DNA of 64,000 nucleotides from Paenibacillus sedimenti (GTDB taxonomy: Bacteria > Bacillota > Bacilli > Paenibacillales > NBRC-103111), in contig NZ_JACVVD010000002.1 in the NCBI RefSeq assembly GCF_014534655.1, forward strand, positions 186,001 to 250,000, read 5' to 3'. Below are positions 50,511-58,200 of this stretch, piece by piece. The notes under the pieces are model-generated. The model was not told the DNA's origin, searched no databases, and saw only the letters and a program-made list of their open reading frames with translations. Every line of letters begins with the position of its first letter. Position 1 is the stretch's first letter. The position numbers and the translations under genes are program-made.

Positions 50511-50660
50511 TTCAATATCTAAAAGGTCCTATAATAAATGGGTCTTATATAAAATAATGGAAAACGTTAGGATGAAGGAGGATAGCATCAAGTAAAACAA
50601 TACATACCGATCCATTAGTCTATGATTTGTATCCTGAAAAGCAAGGAGGTGATTCGTGAA
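50511..50660 (+). promoter_or_regulatory. Leader of the peptide operon: promoter, direct repeats and an orphan ribosome binding site
   Basis: TATAAT at 50530-50535 has no good -35, as for an activated promoter. The motifs GGTCCTATAATAAATGG and GGTCTTATATAAAATAATGG (starting 50525 and 50541) are similar, 16 bases apart. At 50572-50595 an ATG with the seven-codon frame MKEDSIK overlaps a perfect AAGGAGGA (50575-50582) that serves no longer gene, perhaps the relic of a third peptide gene or a leader peptide. Confidence 0.35.
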
Positions 50661-50876
50661 ATGGCATACGTTTCGCCGACATTCATAATTAAGCAATCGG
50701 ACGTAACAAGGGACGAATGGTGGCCCGTAGTGCTAGTACTGCTCTTCATCATCAGAGTTTACAGTAATTATGCATTGGATCAGGCGGTACAAGAATGCAA
50801 AGATAGCGGTGGTACAGCCAAGGTTTCATCCAGTTTCTTTGGAAGCTCATGGCAAGTTGAATGTTATAAGGAATAG
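50661..50876 (+). CDS. Peptide precursor A: membrane helix plus C-terminal two-cysteine segment
   Basis: 71 residues from ATG 50661, with a perfect AAGGAGGTGA eight bases upstream. Layout: N-terminal 18 residues, the motif TRDEWW, a hydrophobic helix (about 22-40, PVVLVLLFIIRVYSNYALD), then a tail with Cys46 and Cys68 (ECKDSGGTAKV ... WQVECYKE). It shares RDEWW, ALD(Q/R)A, C(K/R)DSGG.AKV and W.VECYK with the next gene, including the same C-x21-C spacing. No export signal other than the helix. I propose it is the precursor of a secreted, disulfide-bonded peptide, processed by the M50 protease downstream. Function (bacteriocin or signal) is inference; no family is known to me. Confidence 0.7.
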   Translation: MAYVSPTFIIKQSDVTRDEWWPVVLVLLFIIRVYSNYALDQAVQECKDSGGTAKVSSSFFGSSWQVECYKE

Positions 50877-50915
50877 TTTTTAAAGCGGTTCATTTAATAT
50901 TCTAAGGAGGAATTG

Positions 50916-51137
50916 ATGATTATGACATTTCAAAGCCCGCAAGTGAACTTGGAGCAAAAAAGCAATGTTTCCCGTGATGAATGGTGGGGTTTAATTCTTT
51001 TGTTTGTCGTCTGGGTCGTCAGTCAAGTAGCGCTAGATCGTGCGATCAGCAGTTGCCGCGATTCAGGTGGATTAGCGAAAGTAGAAAGCTGGGCGTTTAG
51101 TCTGATGTGGAAAGTGGAATGTTACAAAAACTCTTGA
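50916..51137 (+). CDS. Peptide precursor B, paralogue of precursor A
   Basis: 73 residues from ATG 50916 (AAGGAGG five bases upstream; ATG 50922 also possible). It has the same layout: SRDEWW, a hydrophobic helix (GLILLFVVWVVSQVALD) and a tail with two cysteines in C-x21-C spacing (SCRDSGGLAKV ... WKVECYKNS). The helix is shorter by about one residue and the tail between the cysteines differs (ESWAFSLM against SSSFFGSS), so the two mature products would differ mainly in the middle loop. A pair of unequal peptides suggests a two-peptide bacteriocin or two signals for the two kinase systems. A very stable hairpin follows it. Confidence 0.7.
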   Translation: MIMTFQSPQVNLEQKSNVSRDEWWGLILLFVVWVVSQVALDRAISSCRDSGGLAKVESWAFSLMWKVECYKNS

Positions 51138-51143
51138 TCTCAA

Positions 51144-51201
51144 GATAAACGTGTTGAAATCCGCGCAAAGGCATCTTTGTGTGGATTTCACGGCGTTTAT
51201 C
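51144..51201 (+). repeat. Long intercistronic hairpin after the peptide genes
   Basis: The 16-base arms 51155-51170 and 51175-51190 pair completely around GCAT if two G-U pairs are allowed (TGAAATCCGCGCAAAG with CTTTGTGTGGATTTCA). Beyond a 3-base internal loop, GATAAACG pairs with CGTTTATC (to 51201). No T-run follows. It lies just before the exporter genes and probably stabilises the 3' end of the peptide message or causes partial termination, so that peptides exceed transporter. Confidence 0.8.
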
Positions 51202-51229
51202 TAATGAGAACAGTGAGGAGGAGGAAGTT

Positions 51230-52000
51230 CTGAGGTCTTCGATCATAACACTTACGAATGTAACGAAGATGTATGACCGCGATAAGGGAATCAAAAATAT
51301 AAACTTGTCCGTAAACGAGCATGAAATACATGGATTAATCGGTATGAACGGTGCAGGAAAAACCTCGATAATTAAAGCGATGCTTCTGCAGATGTTGATT
51401 GATGAAGGTACGATAAGTTGGCAAGGCAACGTGATAAACATGAAGGACGAAGTTTCCTACAGGAAGCGCATCGGATATGTTCCCGATGACGAGGTGTTGC
51501 TGGATCATTTGACACCTTACGAAATAATAGAATTTACTGGATTTGCATATGAAATGACAAAGGATAAAATCCGGCAAAATGCTGAAGGGTTGTTTCAGGT
51601 ATTACAGCTTTCAGAGTTACATATGAATGTGGGGGGCTTTTCCCGGGGAATGCGCAAGAAGGTACAGCTAGCCGCTGCACTGCTTTCCAACCCAAAGCTG
51701 CTTATACTTGATGAGCCGATTGCCGGCTTCGACCCTCAAGTGATCTACATGATCAAACAGCTTTTGCGAGAATGGAAATTGAAAGGAAACGGCGTTCTTA
51801 TTTCAACCCACGATATGGGATTCGCCGAGCAATTGTGCGACCGGGTCACACTTATTCATCGCGGAGAGGTGCTGTTGTCAGGAAGCGTTTCGGGAATGCT
51901 GGCAGAGCATGGTTGCCAATCACTTGAAGAGCTTTTCATCTCACTTACCCTGATGCCATCCGCCAAGGAGTTGGTTAAAGATGTGGTTGCCAATTTATAG
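51230..52000 (+). CDS. ABC transporter ATP-binding protein of the peptide system
   Basis: 256 residues. No ATG fits: the frame is open from GTG 51179 inside the hairpin, but AGGAGGAGG at 51216-51224 points to CTG 51230, a rare start codon. Walker A GMNGAGKT, signature FSRGMRKK, Walker B LLILDEP and the switch His in STHDMG are intact. It is an exporter-type ATPase of the BcrA/YydI kind that would work with the membrane protein encoded next (20-base overlap). Role: export of the mature peptide or self-protection. The start assignment is uncertain. Confidence 0.85.
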   Translation: MRSSIITLTNVTKMYDRDKGIKNINLSVNEHEIHGLIGMNGAGKTSIIKAMLLQMLIDEGTISWQGNVINMKDEVSYRKRIGYVPDDEVLLDHLTPYEIIEFTGFAYEMTKDKIRQNAEGLFQVLQLSELHMNVGGFSRGMRKKVQLAAALLSNPKLLILDEPIAGFDPQVIYMIKQLLREWKLKGNGVLISTHDMGFAEQLCDRVTLIHRGEVLLSGSVSGMLAEHGCQSLEELFISLTLMPSAKELVKDVVANL

Positions 52001-53390
52001 GCTAACGCTATTGCAGCATAAACGTGCAGCCGGCAAGCTGGAGAAAAAGATATGGGCAGGGGTTGCCCTGTTTTTAATCGGTTTTCAAATTTATTTGTAC
52101 TTTGAAATGAAGCGAAATTTTCAAAGCTTACCGCCGATGGGTAAGGATGTACTCTTGATCAACGTGGTGACAGTAGCCAGCATCATCTATTTGACCTTAA
52201 CATTGTTTCTGCTCTACTTGTTGAGGCCCGATCCGAGACAGTACCTGCAAAGGTTGCCGATATCCAAGAGGGATATATTTCTCTCTAATGCCCTCCCTTT
52301 TCTAGGGCTGTTATTTGTCCTTTTTACTATAGAGAGCGGCAGCATGTTTGTGGTTATGCTTGAGTATTTTGAAAGGAATACGCATCCAGTCTTATTCCTG
52401 ACAGCTTTCATGTTGTTGATCCTGTTCTGTATACAAACCTCATTTATACTAAGATATGTAGTTCGTTTTGGAGCATACCGACTAAAACTGCGCTCGTATA
52501 CCTTAGAAAGCATGTTGAATTTGCTTGTACTAGTATTATTTATTTACATAATTGTCATAGATAGGTTCTCATTAAAGCTTCCGACACCTATTGTCTGGAC
52601 CATAGAGGCGATGTTTGGCTCGGTAGTTTCCATCTGGATGCTTGCATTAATATGCGTTGCACAATTTGCATTTATTTATTTCGTTCTCAGCAGGTCGGGA
52701 GACAATAGACCTATAAAGGCGACAACAACGGGATCATGGCGCTTTTATCCATCCGAGGTAGCCAACGGCTTCAAATTGGAACTGCTCCAACTAATTCGAA
52801 ATTCAGGGCGAATGGGGGCTTTATTATTTTACGTTTTACTTGGAAATGGTTTTGTACTCATAGCTTATTCCTTATTTGGGCTACGAGGTCAAGGTGAGTA
52901 TGCTCATTTTTTGATTTTCACATTAGGACTCGGGTTAAGTCAATTATCAACTTATAGTTCGCACACCATGCGTACGATTCGCTTGTTGCCACTGAAATTG
53001 AAGCCTTTTATAGCAGGGAAGATGTTGTTTTATATAGCCGCTGCTACTTTGCTGCTAAGTATCTCTATGGCAGCAATGGCATTGCTCCGGATGAAGGTGG
53101 AACTGATGACGGTACTTATGATGTTTATAGAACTATGGTTATTTGTCCTCATCGCACTTTTAATTCATGAATTTCTTAAGGAAATCGTACAAATGAACAG
53201 CATGCTTCAAACTATTGTTTCGATCCTAGTGTTTCTAATAGCAATTGAGGGAGTATCTCTTCTGCAAAACAAGATAGTAATCCTGTTCGGCAAGCTATTG
53301 CTTACGGCATGCTTCTCTTATTTGTACATAATATGGTTCACTACAAAGAAGAAGAAGGGAAAATTGGATTATGATGCTATTCCTGGATGA
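51981..53390 (+). CDS. ABC transporter permease of the peptide system
   Basis: 469 residues from ATG 51981, which overlaps the ATPase gene by 20 bases; AAGGAG lies 11 bases upstream. About ten to twelve membrane helices in two blocks (roughly 20-240 and 270-460), separated by a soluble loop (RSGDNRPIKATTTGSWRFYPSE). No named family is recognisable by eye; it resembles the large ABC-2-like permeases encoded beside bacteriocin ATPases. Together with the ATPase it would form a homodimeric or single-chain exporter. The gene overlaps the PqqD-M50 gene by 20 bases, indicating one coupled operon. Confidence 0.85.
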   Translation: MWLPIYRLTLLQHKRAAGKLEKKIWAGVALFLIGFQIYLYFEMKRNFQSLPPMGKDVLLINVVTVASIIYLTLTLFLLYLLRPDPRQYLQRLPISKRDIFLSNALPFLGLLFVLFTIESGSMFVVMLEYFERNTHPVLFLTAFMLLILFCIQTSFILRYVVRFGAYRLKLRSYTLESMLNLLVLVLFIYIIVIDRFSLKLPTPIVWTIEAMFGSVVSIWMLALICVAQFAFIYFVLSRSGDNRPIKATTTGSWRFYPSEVANGFKLELLQLIRNSGRMGALLFYVLLGNGFVLIAYSLFGLRGQGEYAHFLIFTLGLGLSQLSTYSSHTMRTIRLLPLKLKPFIAGKMLFYIAAATLLLSISMAAMALLRMKVELMTVLMMFIELWLFVLIALLIHEFLKEIVQMNSMLQTIVSILVFLIAIEGVSLLQNKIVILFGKLLLTACFSYLYIIWFTTKKKKGKLDYDAIPG

Positions 53391-54255
53391 CATCCCGAGT
53401 TTGCCGGTTTCCGTTCAAACAGATGGCGAGCGGATAATTGATGTCCTCATGAAGGAATCGTATCCACTGAATGAGAGTGGCGCGTATATGCTGTCTCTCG
53501 TTGACCATCACCGCAGTTTCAAAGTTATTGCGGCTGAAGTGGCTGAACGCTATTCAATTGATTTATCGAAAGCTGAGTCGGAAGTGCTTCTCTTCTTTGC
53601 CGGGTTGAACGAACATTATCTCGTAAATGTGAAGCGAAGAAATGTAAGATTACGCCTTTCCTATGCATGGTTTTACATGAGAACCTTGGAGCTTCGGCAG
53701 TTAGTCCTGCTCTGGGAAAGACGGGAAAGGTACGATATACCGCCTATGGCTGCCCGTCATCCGCTGTTGATGTTTCTTTACCTGGTCTTTGCGATCCCTT
53801 ATTATTACTTGCTCGCTCTGTTTGTGATGTTTTTGTTGTTTTTGCAAATTGAAAATTTCGATGTGATGGCTGCTGGTTTGTTTACAATTAATATTTTCGT
53901 ATCCATTGCCGTTCATGAATTTGCCCATGTATTTGGGTTGTACATGACCGGGGAGCAGGACAAGATGCTGTATGTCGGACGTAAAAATTTCACGATAGGC
54001 CTATACCGGAAGACACTTATGGAATGGAAAGAAATTGTAGTCAGCCTCCTTGGGCCCCTTCTGCCAGCGTTAATTGGTCTTGAGTTGCTATACTTTGCTA
54101 GGTTGAACAGCTCGAATTCACTCGCGTTTATCGCGTTTATCTGGATTTCAAATATCTTCACGTTGCTGTCCACTGACGGGAAAAACATACGGGCAGCCCT
54201 ATGGGGAATCCTCAGAAAAAAATACTTCAAAGCCAGAGAGGGAGGTTCGAGATGA
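53371..54255 (+). CDS. PqqD-like domain fused to M50 (site-2) intramembrane metalloprotease
   Basis: 294 residues from ATG 53371 (AAGGGA ten bases upstream). Residues about 1-95 match a PqqD/RiPP-recognition-like fold: LPVSVQTDGERIIDVLMKES, LNESGAYMLSLVDHHRSFK, then AEVAERYSID and LLFFAGLNEHYLV. Membrane helices follow from about 130. The zinc motif HEFAH is at 182-186 and a second metal motif NIFTLLSTDGKN is near 270, as in M50 peptidases such as YydH. The PqqD part would bind the precursor and the protease would cut it in or near its helix. The fusion supports processing of the peptides at 50661-51137. The fold of the first domain is inferred from pattern. Confidence 0.8.
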   Translation: MMLFLDDIPSLPVSVQTDGERIIDVLMKESYPLNESGAYMLSLVDHHRSFKVIAAEVAERYSIDLSKAESEVLLFFAGLNEHYLVNVKRRNVRLRLSYAWFYMRTLELRQLVLLWERRERYDIPPMAARHPLLMFLYLVFAIPYYYLLALFVMFLLFLQIENFDVMAAGLFTINIFVSIAVHEFAHVFGLYMTGEQDKMLYVGRKNFTIGLYRKTLMEWKEIVVSLLGPLLPALIGLELLYFARLNSSNSLAFIAFIWISNIFTLLSTDGKNIRAALWGILRKKYFKAREGGSR

Positions 54256-54551
54256 AACTGTTGCTCAAATTGTTTAAGTTCTTTTTGGGGAGTTTTGCGA
54301 TATCTTTCGCTTTGGTTTTCAGCTTCGCCGCATTTCAGAAATTGGAATTGGGGCAACGGATTGGAAAAGGTTTGTTTTACCTAAAAGGTTATTATGAAGA
54401 ATCGGAAATGGTGGGCGGAGAGCTTCGCACAAAAATTGTCACGGAACAAGGTCCTGGTCATTTAATGATTCCTTTGTTTGTTGGTCTATTGATTACGATT
54501 ATTTACATCGTGTATTTGACAATAAAAGCGAACCAAGGGGGACGAACATGA
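54252..54551 (+). CDS. Small two-helix membrane protein of the peptide operon
   Basis: 99 residues from ATG 54252, which overlaps the previous stop (ATGA); GGGAGG upstream. Two membrane helices (about 12-30 and 70-92) flank an extracytoplasmic segment FQKLELGQRIGKGLFYLKGY. No family recognised. Overlaps at both ends (ATGA with the next gene too) make it an obligate operon member, perhaps an accessory subunit of the protease or exporter, or an immunity protein. Confidence 0.7.
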   Translation: MKLLLKLFKFFLGSFAISFALVFSFAAFQKLELGQRIGKGLFYLKGYYEESEMVGGELRTKIVTEQGPGHLMIPLFVGLLITIIYIVYLTIKANQGGRT

Positions 54552-54973
54552 AAGATTTCGTTGCAAAACGTATGATTTCCGGGTTCATCGTGATCGCCGT
54601 CATACTCCTCGCAACGGGATATGGTCTTTCTTACTCCTACGAGCGAAAGATGGAGAATGAGAAACGGTTATTTAAGAATGCAATTACATACAAAGAACTG
54701 GAAGTTAAGTTAATAAATGAACCCGACATTTACGCCTACTATTACCAACCGGGCTGCCAAATATGTGAAAAGGTATCACCTGAACTGCTAGCCTATGTGG
54801 AACGGGAGAAAATTTCTCTGGTCCCGATTAACATTTATCGAGACGAAATTGCTTGGGATACTTATTCGATTAAAGTGACCCCGACATTGATTCGTTTCAG
54901 CAAGGGGAAGGAGGTAGAGAGAATTGCAGGCAACTATCCCAGTGAGGACTACACAGCGTTCGTTTCCAAGTAG
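54548..54973 (+). CDS. Membrane-anchored thioredoxin-like protein
   Basis: 141 residues from ATG 54548. One N-terminal membrane helix (about 12-30) and a thioredoxin fold (about 45-141) with active site CQIC (in YYYQPGCQICEKV), cis-proline motif VTPTLIRF and a final EVERIAGNYPSEDYTAF. The domain lies outside the membrane, where it could form or reduce the disulfide of the two-cysteine peptides. A thioredoxin-like protein is also part of the Skf cluster of Bacillus subtilis (established knowledge). It overlaps the neighbouring genes by 4 and 50 bases. Confidence 0.88.
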   Translation: MKDFVAKRMISGFIVIAVILLATGYGLSYSYERKMENEKRLFKNAITYKELEVKLINEPDIYAYYYQPGCQICEKVSPELLAYVEREKISLVPINIYRDEIAWDTYSIKVTPTLIRFSKGKEVERIAGNYPSEDYTAFVSK

Positions 54974-55412
54974 TTTTACAGGTCGTGTATATATGGGGAT
55001 GTGCTGGGTAACCGCAGCAATTTTCCTGTATTCGGCCAGTAGTAAAATAATCAACATTTATGGTTTCGGACTCATTTTGGATTCATATGGGCTTATACCG
55101 GAAGCTTGGAATAAACCTCTGTCAATTCTAATTCCCATTATGGAGTTATTAATCTCAGCAGGAATGCTTTACTTTCCTTTTGCAGCACTAGCGGCAGGTG
55201 GAGCCGGACTGCTTGTCGCTGCCTTCACGACAGTTCTCTTATGGAAATGGGGGGAAGTGCTCCCCTACGGTTGTGGCTGCTTCGGTCCGGGTACAGCAAG
55301 AGAAGTCGGGTATTGGGATATAACAAAAAATGCTTGTCTATTGATAGTCGTTGGCTATTTATTGATTTATCGCCTTTTGTTCTGGCGCCGCTTTCGAATA
55401 AAGAGTGGCTAG
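54924..55412 (+). CDS. MauE/DoxX-type redox membrane protein
   Basis: 162 residues from TTG 54924, with AAGGAGGT eight bases upstream; overlaps the thioredoxin gene by 50 bases. Four membrane helices and the motif YGCGCFGPGTAREVGYWDITKN, characteristic of MauE-type proteins, which pass oxidising or reducing equivalents across the membrane to a thioredoxin-like partner (MauD). Partner and substrate here would be the CQIC protein and the two-cysteine peptides. The pairing of MauE-like and thioredoxin-like genes is established; the application to these peptides is inference. Confidence 0.82.
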   Translation: MQATIPVRTTQRSFPSSFTGRVYMGMCWVTAAIFLYSASSKIINIYGFGLILDSYGLIPEAWNKPLSILIPIMELLISAGMLYFPFAALAAGGAGLLVAAFTTVLLWKWGEVLPYGCGCFGPGTAREVGYWDITKNACLLIVVGYLLIYRLLFWRRFRIKSG

Positions 55413-55451
55413 GAACCAAGGATTTTGATGTATCGTTAGGAGGGAATGACA

Positions 55452-56810
55452 TTGAAAACCTGGATATCCGGGCTCGCCATTTTGATGATAATAAGTGTGA
55501 CCATTACAGGATGCAAGCTTTATCCTGCCGGAGATAAGGTTTCCGATTCGGCCGAAAGTGCATCGATTAAGGTCATGAATTGGGATGAAGCCTATTTCAA
55601 TCAACAGTATGGCGGTACATTCTCTTTGAAATACCCGAAAATAGACGTCAAGGTTACGCCCATGGAATCGTTGTATAATACAACGAAGGATATGAATAGC
55701 GCTTTTTATAAATTTTTGGATACCGAGAAACCGGATGTTTTGATGCTTAATGAAAGTCAATACCAAGAAATGGCAGCCATGGGCAAATTGCTTGATCTAG
55801 AGCCGTTGATTCAAAGGGATAGCTTTGATACTGAAGGGATGCTATCCTCCGTAGTTCAAATGCTTAAGGAAAAAGGTGAGGGCTTTTACGGGCTGAGTCC
55901 AACGTTTAACAGTCAGGCGCTCTTTTATAACAAGACTTTATTTGATCTATATGGTATTCCCTATCCCCGAAATGGTATGACTTGGGAGGATGTGTTCCGA
56001 CTAGCTGAGCGGTTTGATTCTAAGGAGGCCGAAGGGCAGAAGATATACGGTTTTTCGCAAAATTCGCCGTCATTGTTTAATCTATTGATCAATGTCGGTA
56101 ATACGCAAGGCATGAATATAGTTGATCCGACAACGATGCAGCTCACTATTCGGACAGACGGTTGGAAACGGAGTTTTCAAATCGTAACCGATGCATACCG
56201 GAAGAACTCGATTTACCTTGCGCAGTTCGGTAGCGGCGGAGAAAAATATGAAGATTTTTTAAAGCAGAACCTATTTGCTGTAGGTCGAAGCGCCATGACT
56301 GCAGAGACTCCATTCATGATCAATTCTATTAATCAAGCAAAGGAGGTATTAAAAGATATTCCTGCGTTCGATTGGGAACTGGTGACGGTGCCGATCGATC
56401 CATCTAATCCGAGCTTAAGCCATGCATTTTCGTTATCCTATATCTTTGCGATTTCCGTTGATTCGCCTCAACCGGAAGCTGCTTGGAAGTTAGTTCAACA
56501 TATCAACAGCGACGAAACAGCTAAGATACAGTCAAAATCGACGAAAGCGCTGTTGACCCGCGTATCCTATTCAAAAGAAAGAGAAGGTCGGAGCTTAGAA
56601 CCGTTCTACGCGCTCAAACCTAATTCAAATCTAAGTAACAACGGATTCGACCGAATTCCAAACTCTTTCTTTCAGAAGTTTGCCACTCTGGCGGAGGAGG
56701 AGCTGCGAAATGTTGTCGGAAATAAGAAAACAGTAGATGAAGCATTGGCAGCTTTGCAGAGCAAGGGGCAGGAGGAATTGTCTAAAGCGATAGCAGAGAA
56801 AGAGCAATAA
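55452..56810 (+). CDS. Extracellular solute-binding lipoprotein, family 1
   Basis: 452 residues from TTG 55452, chosen because AGGAGG (55438-55443) is eight bases upstream; ATG 55446 is only two bases from that site. Signal peptide with lipobox ITGC, then a family 1 sugar-binding-like fold (KPDVLMLNESQYQEMAAMG, WEDVFRLAERF, RSAMTAETPF). No permease accompanies it. An orphan binding lipoprotein closing a peptide operon could capture extracellular peptide or sugar, act as sensor for the kinases, or be incidental. A terminator follows at 56855. Confidence 0.82.
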   Translation: MKTWISGLAILMIISVTITGCKLYPAGDKVSDSAESASIKVMNWDEAYFNQQYGGTFSLKYPKIDVKVTPMESLYNTTKDMNSAFYKFLDTEKPDVLMLNESQYQEMAAMGKLLDLEPLIQRDSFDTEGMLSSVVQMLKEKGEGFYGLSPTFNSQALFYNKTLFDLYGIPYPRNGMTWEDVFRLAERFDSKEAEGQKIYGFSQNSPSLFNLLINVGNTQGMNIVDPTTMQLTIRTDGWKRSFQIVTDAYRKNSIYLAQFGSGGEKYEDFLKQNLFAVGRSAMTAETPFMINSINQAKEVLKDIPAFDWELVTVPIDPSNPSLSHAFSLSYIFAISVDSPQPEAAWKLVQHINSDETAKIQSKSTKALLTRVSYSKEREGRSLEPFYALKPNSNLSNNGFDRIPNSFFQKFATLAEEELRNVVGNKKTVDEALAALQSKGQEELSKAIAEKEQ

Positions 56811-56854
56811 CATGCTAATTACCAATGTTGTTATTGAACATTTAGAGTAAAAAT

Positions 56855-56906
56855 CAAATGCCAAGTGCTCTTTTAAAAAAGAGAACCTGGCATTTGCTGT
56901 TTTTTC
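56855..56906. terminator. Bidirectional terminator at the right end of the island
   Basis: AAATGCCA...GCTCTTTT pairs with AGAG..TGGCATTT around AAAAA, with six T residues at 56900-56905 on the plus strand. It separates the peptide operon from the minus-strand MFS gene. Confidence 0.8.
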
Positions 56907-56909
56907 AGC

Positions 56910-58181
56910 CTATTGAAATCGTCGGATACTAGGTATACAGAGCACGCAAGCTACAGCTGCAATACCAACAGCAGCAAAGATCGCCATCGTGCTGATTCCA
57001 CCAATCTTATCGGCTATCCAGCCTATGAGGACGTAGCTAACGGGCAGCAAGGCGAAAGAACCCAGCAAATCGAGGCTGGCAACACGGCCAAAGGCTTCAG
57101 CAGGAACCAGTTCTTGGAGGCTGGTCTCCCAAATCAGGCCAAAGATCATCAGCCCAAAGCCCTCAAGAGCCATCAGTGATGCCAAGCCGATGGATGAGGT
57201 TGTGAAGGGCATCAGCAACAAAGCAAGACCGCTCAGCAATGCGCCGCCATAAGCAAGCACCCCGCGCCGCTTCCAGTTTGTGCGCGATCCGAATAAGAGT
57301 GCTGCTGCAATAGCCCCGCCACCTGAGCAAGCGATACCAATCCCGTAGATGAACGGATCCAGCTGGAGATGCACCTTAAACAGCCAAGGAATGAGAACAA
57401 CAATGACTCCGCTATAACAAATATTGATGAAGGAAAAGGCAAGAATCGTAATCCATAGCCAGGGATGTCCCTTTAAAATAGTGATCCCATCCATAAGGTC
57501 GCTTTTCCAAGAGAAGGTTGCTTCAGTGTCTGTCTTTTTCTTGGGTAACTCCCGGGCCAAATACTTCACCAGCTGGATCAAGCATAAGAAGGAGAGTAGA
57601 TAAGTTAGTGCATCCAAGCCGAATCCAAATCCCGGCGAAAAGGAAGATACGATCAGCCCGCCGAGTACAGGGCCAATCAACCGCACCGCCTGTATGCTCA
57701 TTTGCGTGAGCGCATTGGCTGCATTGCGAATTTCCGGCGTGAACACAGTAGCCCTGACAGCGGAAAAAGCAGGCTGAAAGAGTCCTTCCATCAAACCATT
57801 TACTCCGACAAGTACAAATAAAATATGAACGGATAACCAATCTGTAAATATAAATATCGCTATGAGCAACATAACGATAAATCGGATTACATTCGACAGC
57901 ATCATAATTCGGACTCGATCATAACGGTCTACGACCCATCCCGAGAACGGAAGCATGAGGACATAAGGCAGCATATAGATCCCCATCACAATGCCCATCA
58001 TTGTCGTCGAGCCGGTTAGCGAATAAACGACCATAGGAAGGATAACGGTTGTAATTGAGCTGCCTACCATAGAAATAAGTTGGCTGAGCCATAAATACGG
58101 AAATGAACGTGATTGGGTAAAAGGGACCATGAAATTATCAAATAACCGGAGCTTTTTTTTCAGTTGAGATTGAGCTTGCAT
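56910..58181 (-). CDS. MFS transporter (multidrug/EntS-like)
   Basis: 423 residues from ATG 58181 with AAAGGAG upstream. Twelve membrane helices, with the family motif between helices 2 and 3 (GWVVDRYDRVRIMM) and a 12-TM layout like MefA/EntS exporters. Probably proton-driven export of a small compound; the substrate is unknown. It is transcribed together with, and 19 bases after, an ArsR-like regulator gene, a common pairing for inducible efflux. Confidence 0.9.
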   Translation of the reverse strand: MQAQSQLKKKLRLFDNFMVPFTQSRSFPYLWLSQLISMVGSSITTVILPMVVYSLTGSTTMMGIVMGIYMLPYVLMLPFSGWVVDRYDRVRIMMLSNVIRFIVMLLIAIFIFTDWLSVHILFVLVGVNGLMEGLFQPAFSAVRATVFTPEIRNAANALTQMSIQAVRLIGPVLGGLIVSSFSPGFGFGLDALTYLLSFLCLIQLVKYLARELPKKKTDTEATFSWKSDLMDGITILKGHPWLWITILAFSFINICYSGVIVVLIPWLFKVHLQLDPFIYGIGIACSGGGAIAAALLFGSRTNWKRRGVLAYGGALLSGLALLLMPFTTSSIGLASLMALEGFGLMIFGLIWETSLQELVPAEAFGRVASLDLLGSFALLPVSYVLIGWIADKIGGISTMAIFAAVGIAAVACVLCIPSIRRFQ

Positions 58182-58200
58182 GCAGGGATACTCCTTTCAT

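Noticed and set aside
50572..50595. Seven-codon frame MKEDSIK before the peptide genes
   Set aside because: Too short to call a gene; mentioned only as a possible leader or relic because it overlaps a perfect ribosome binding site.
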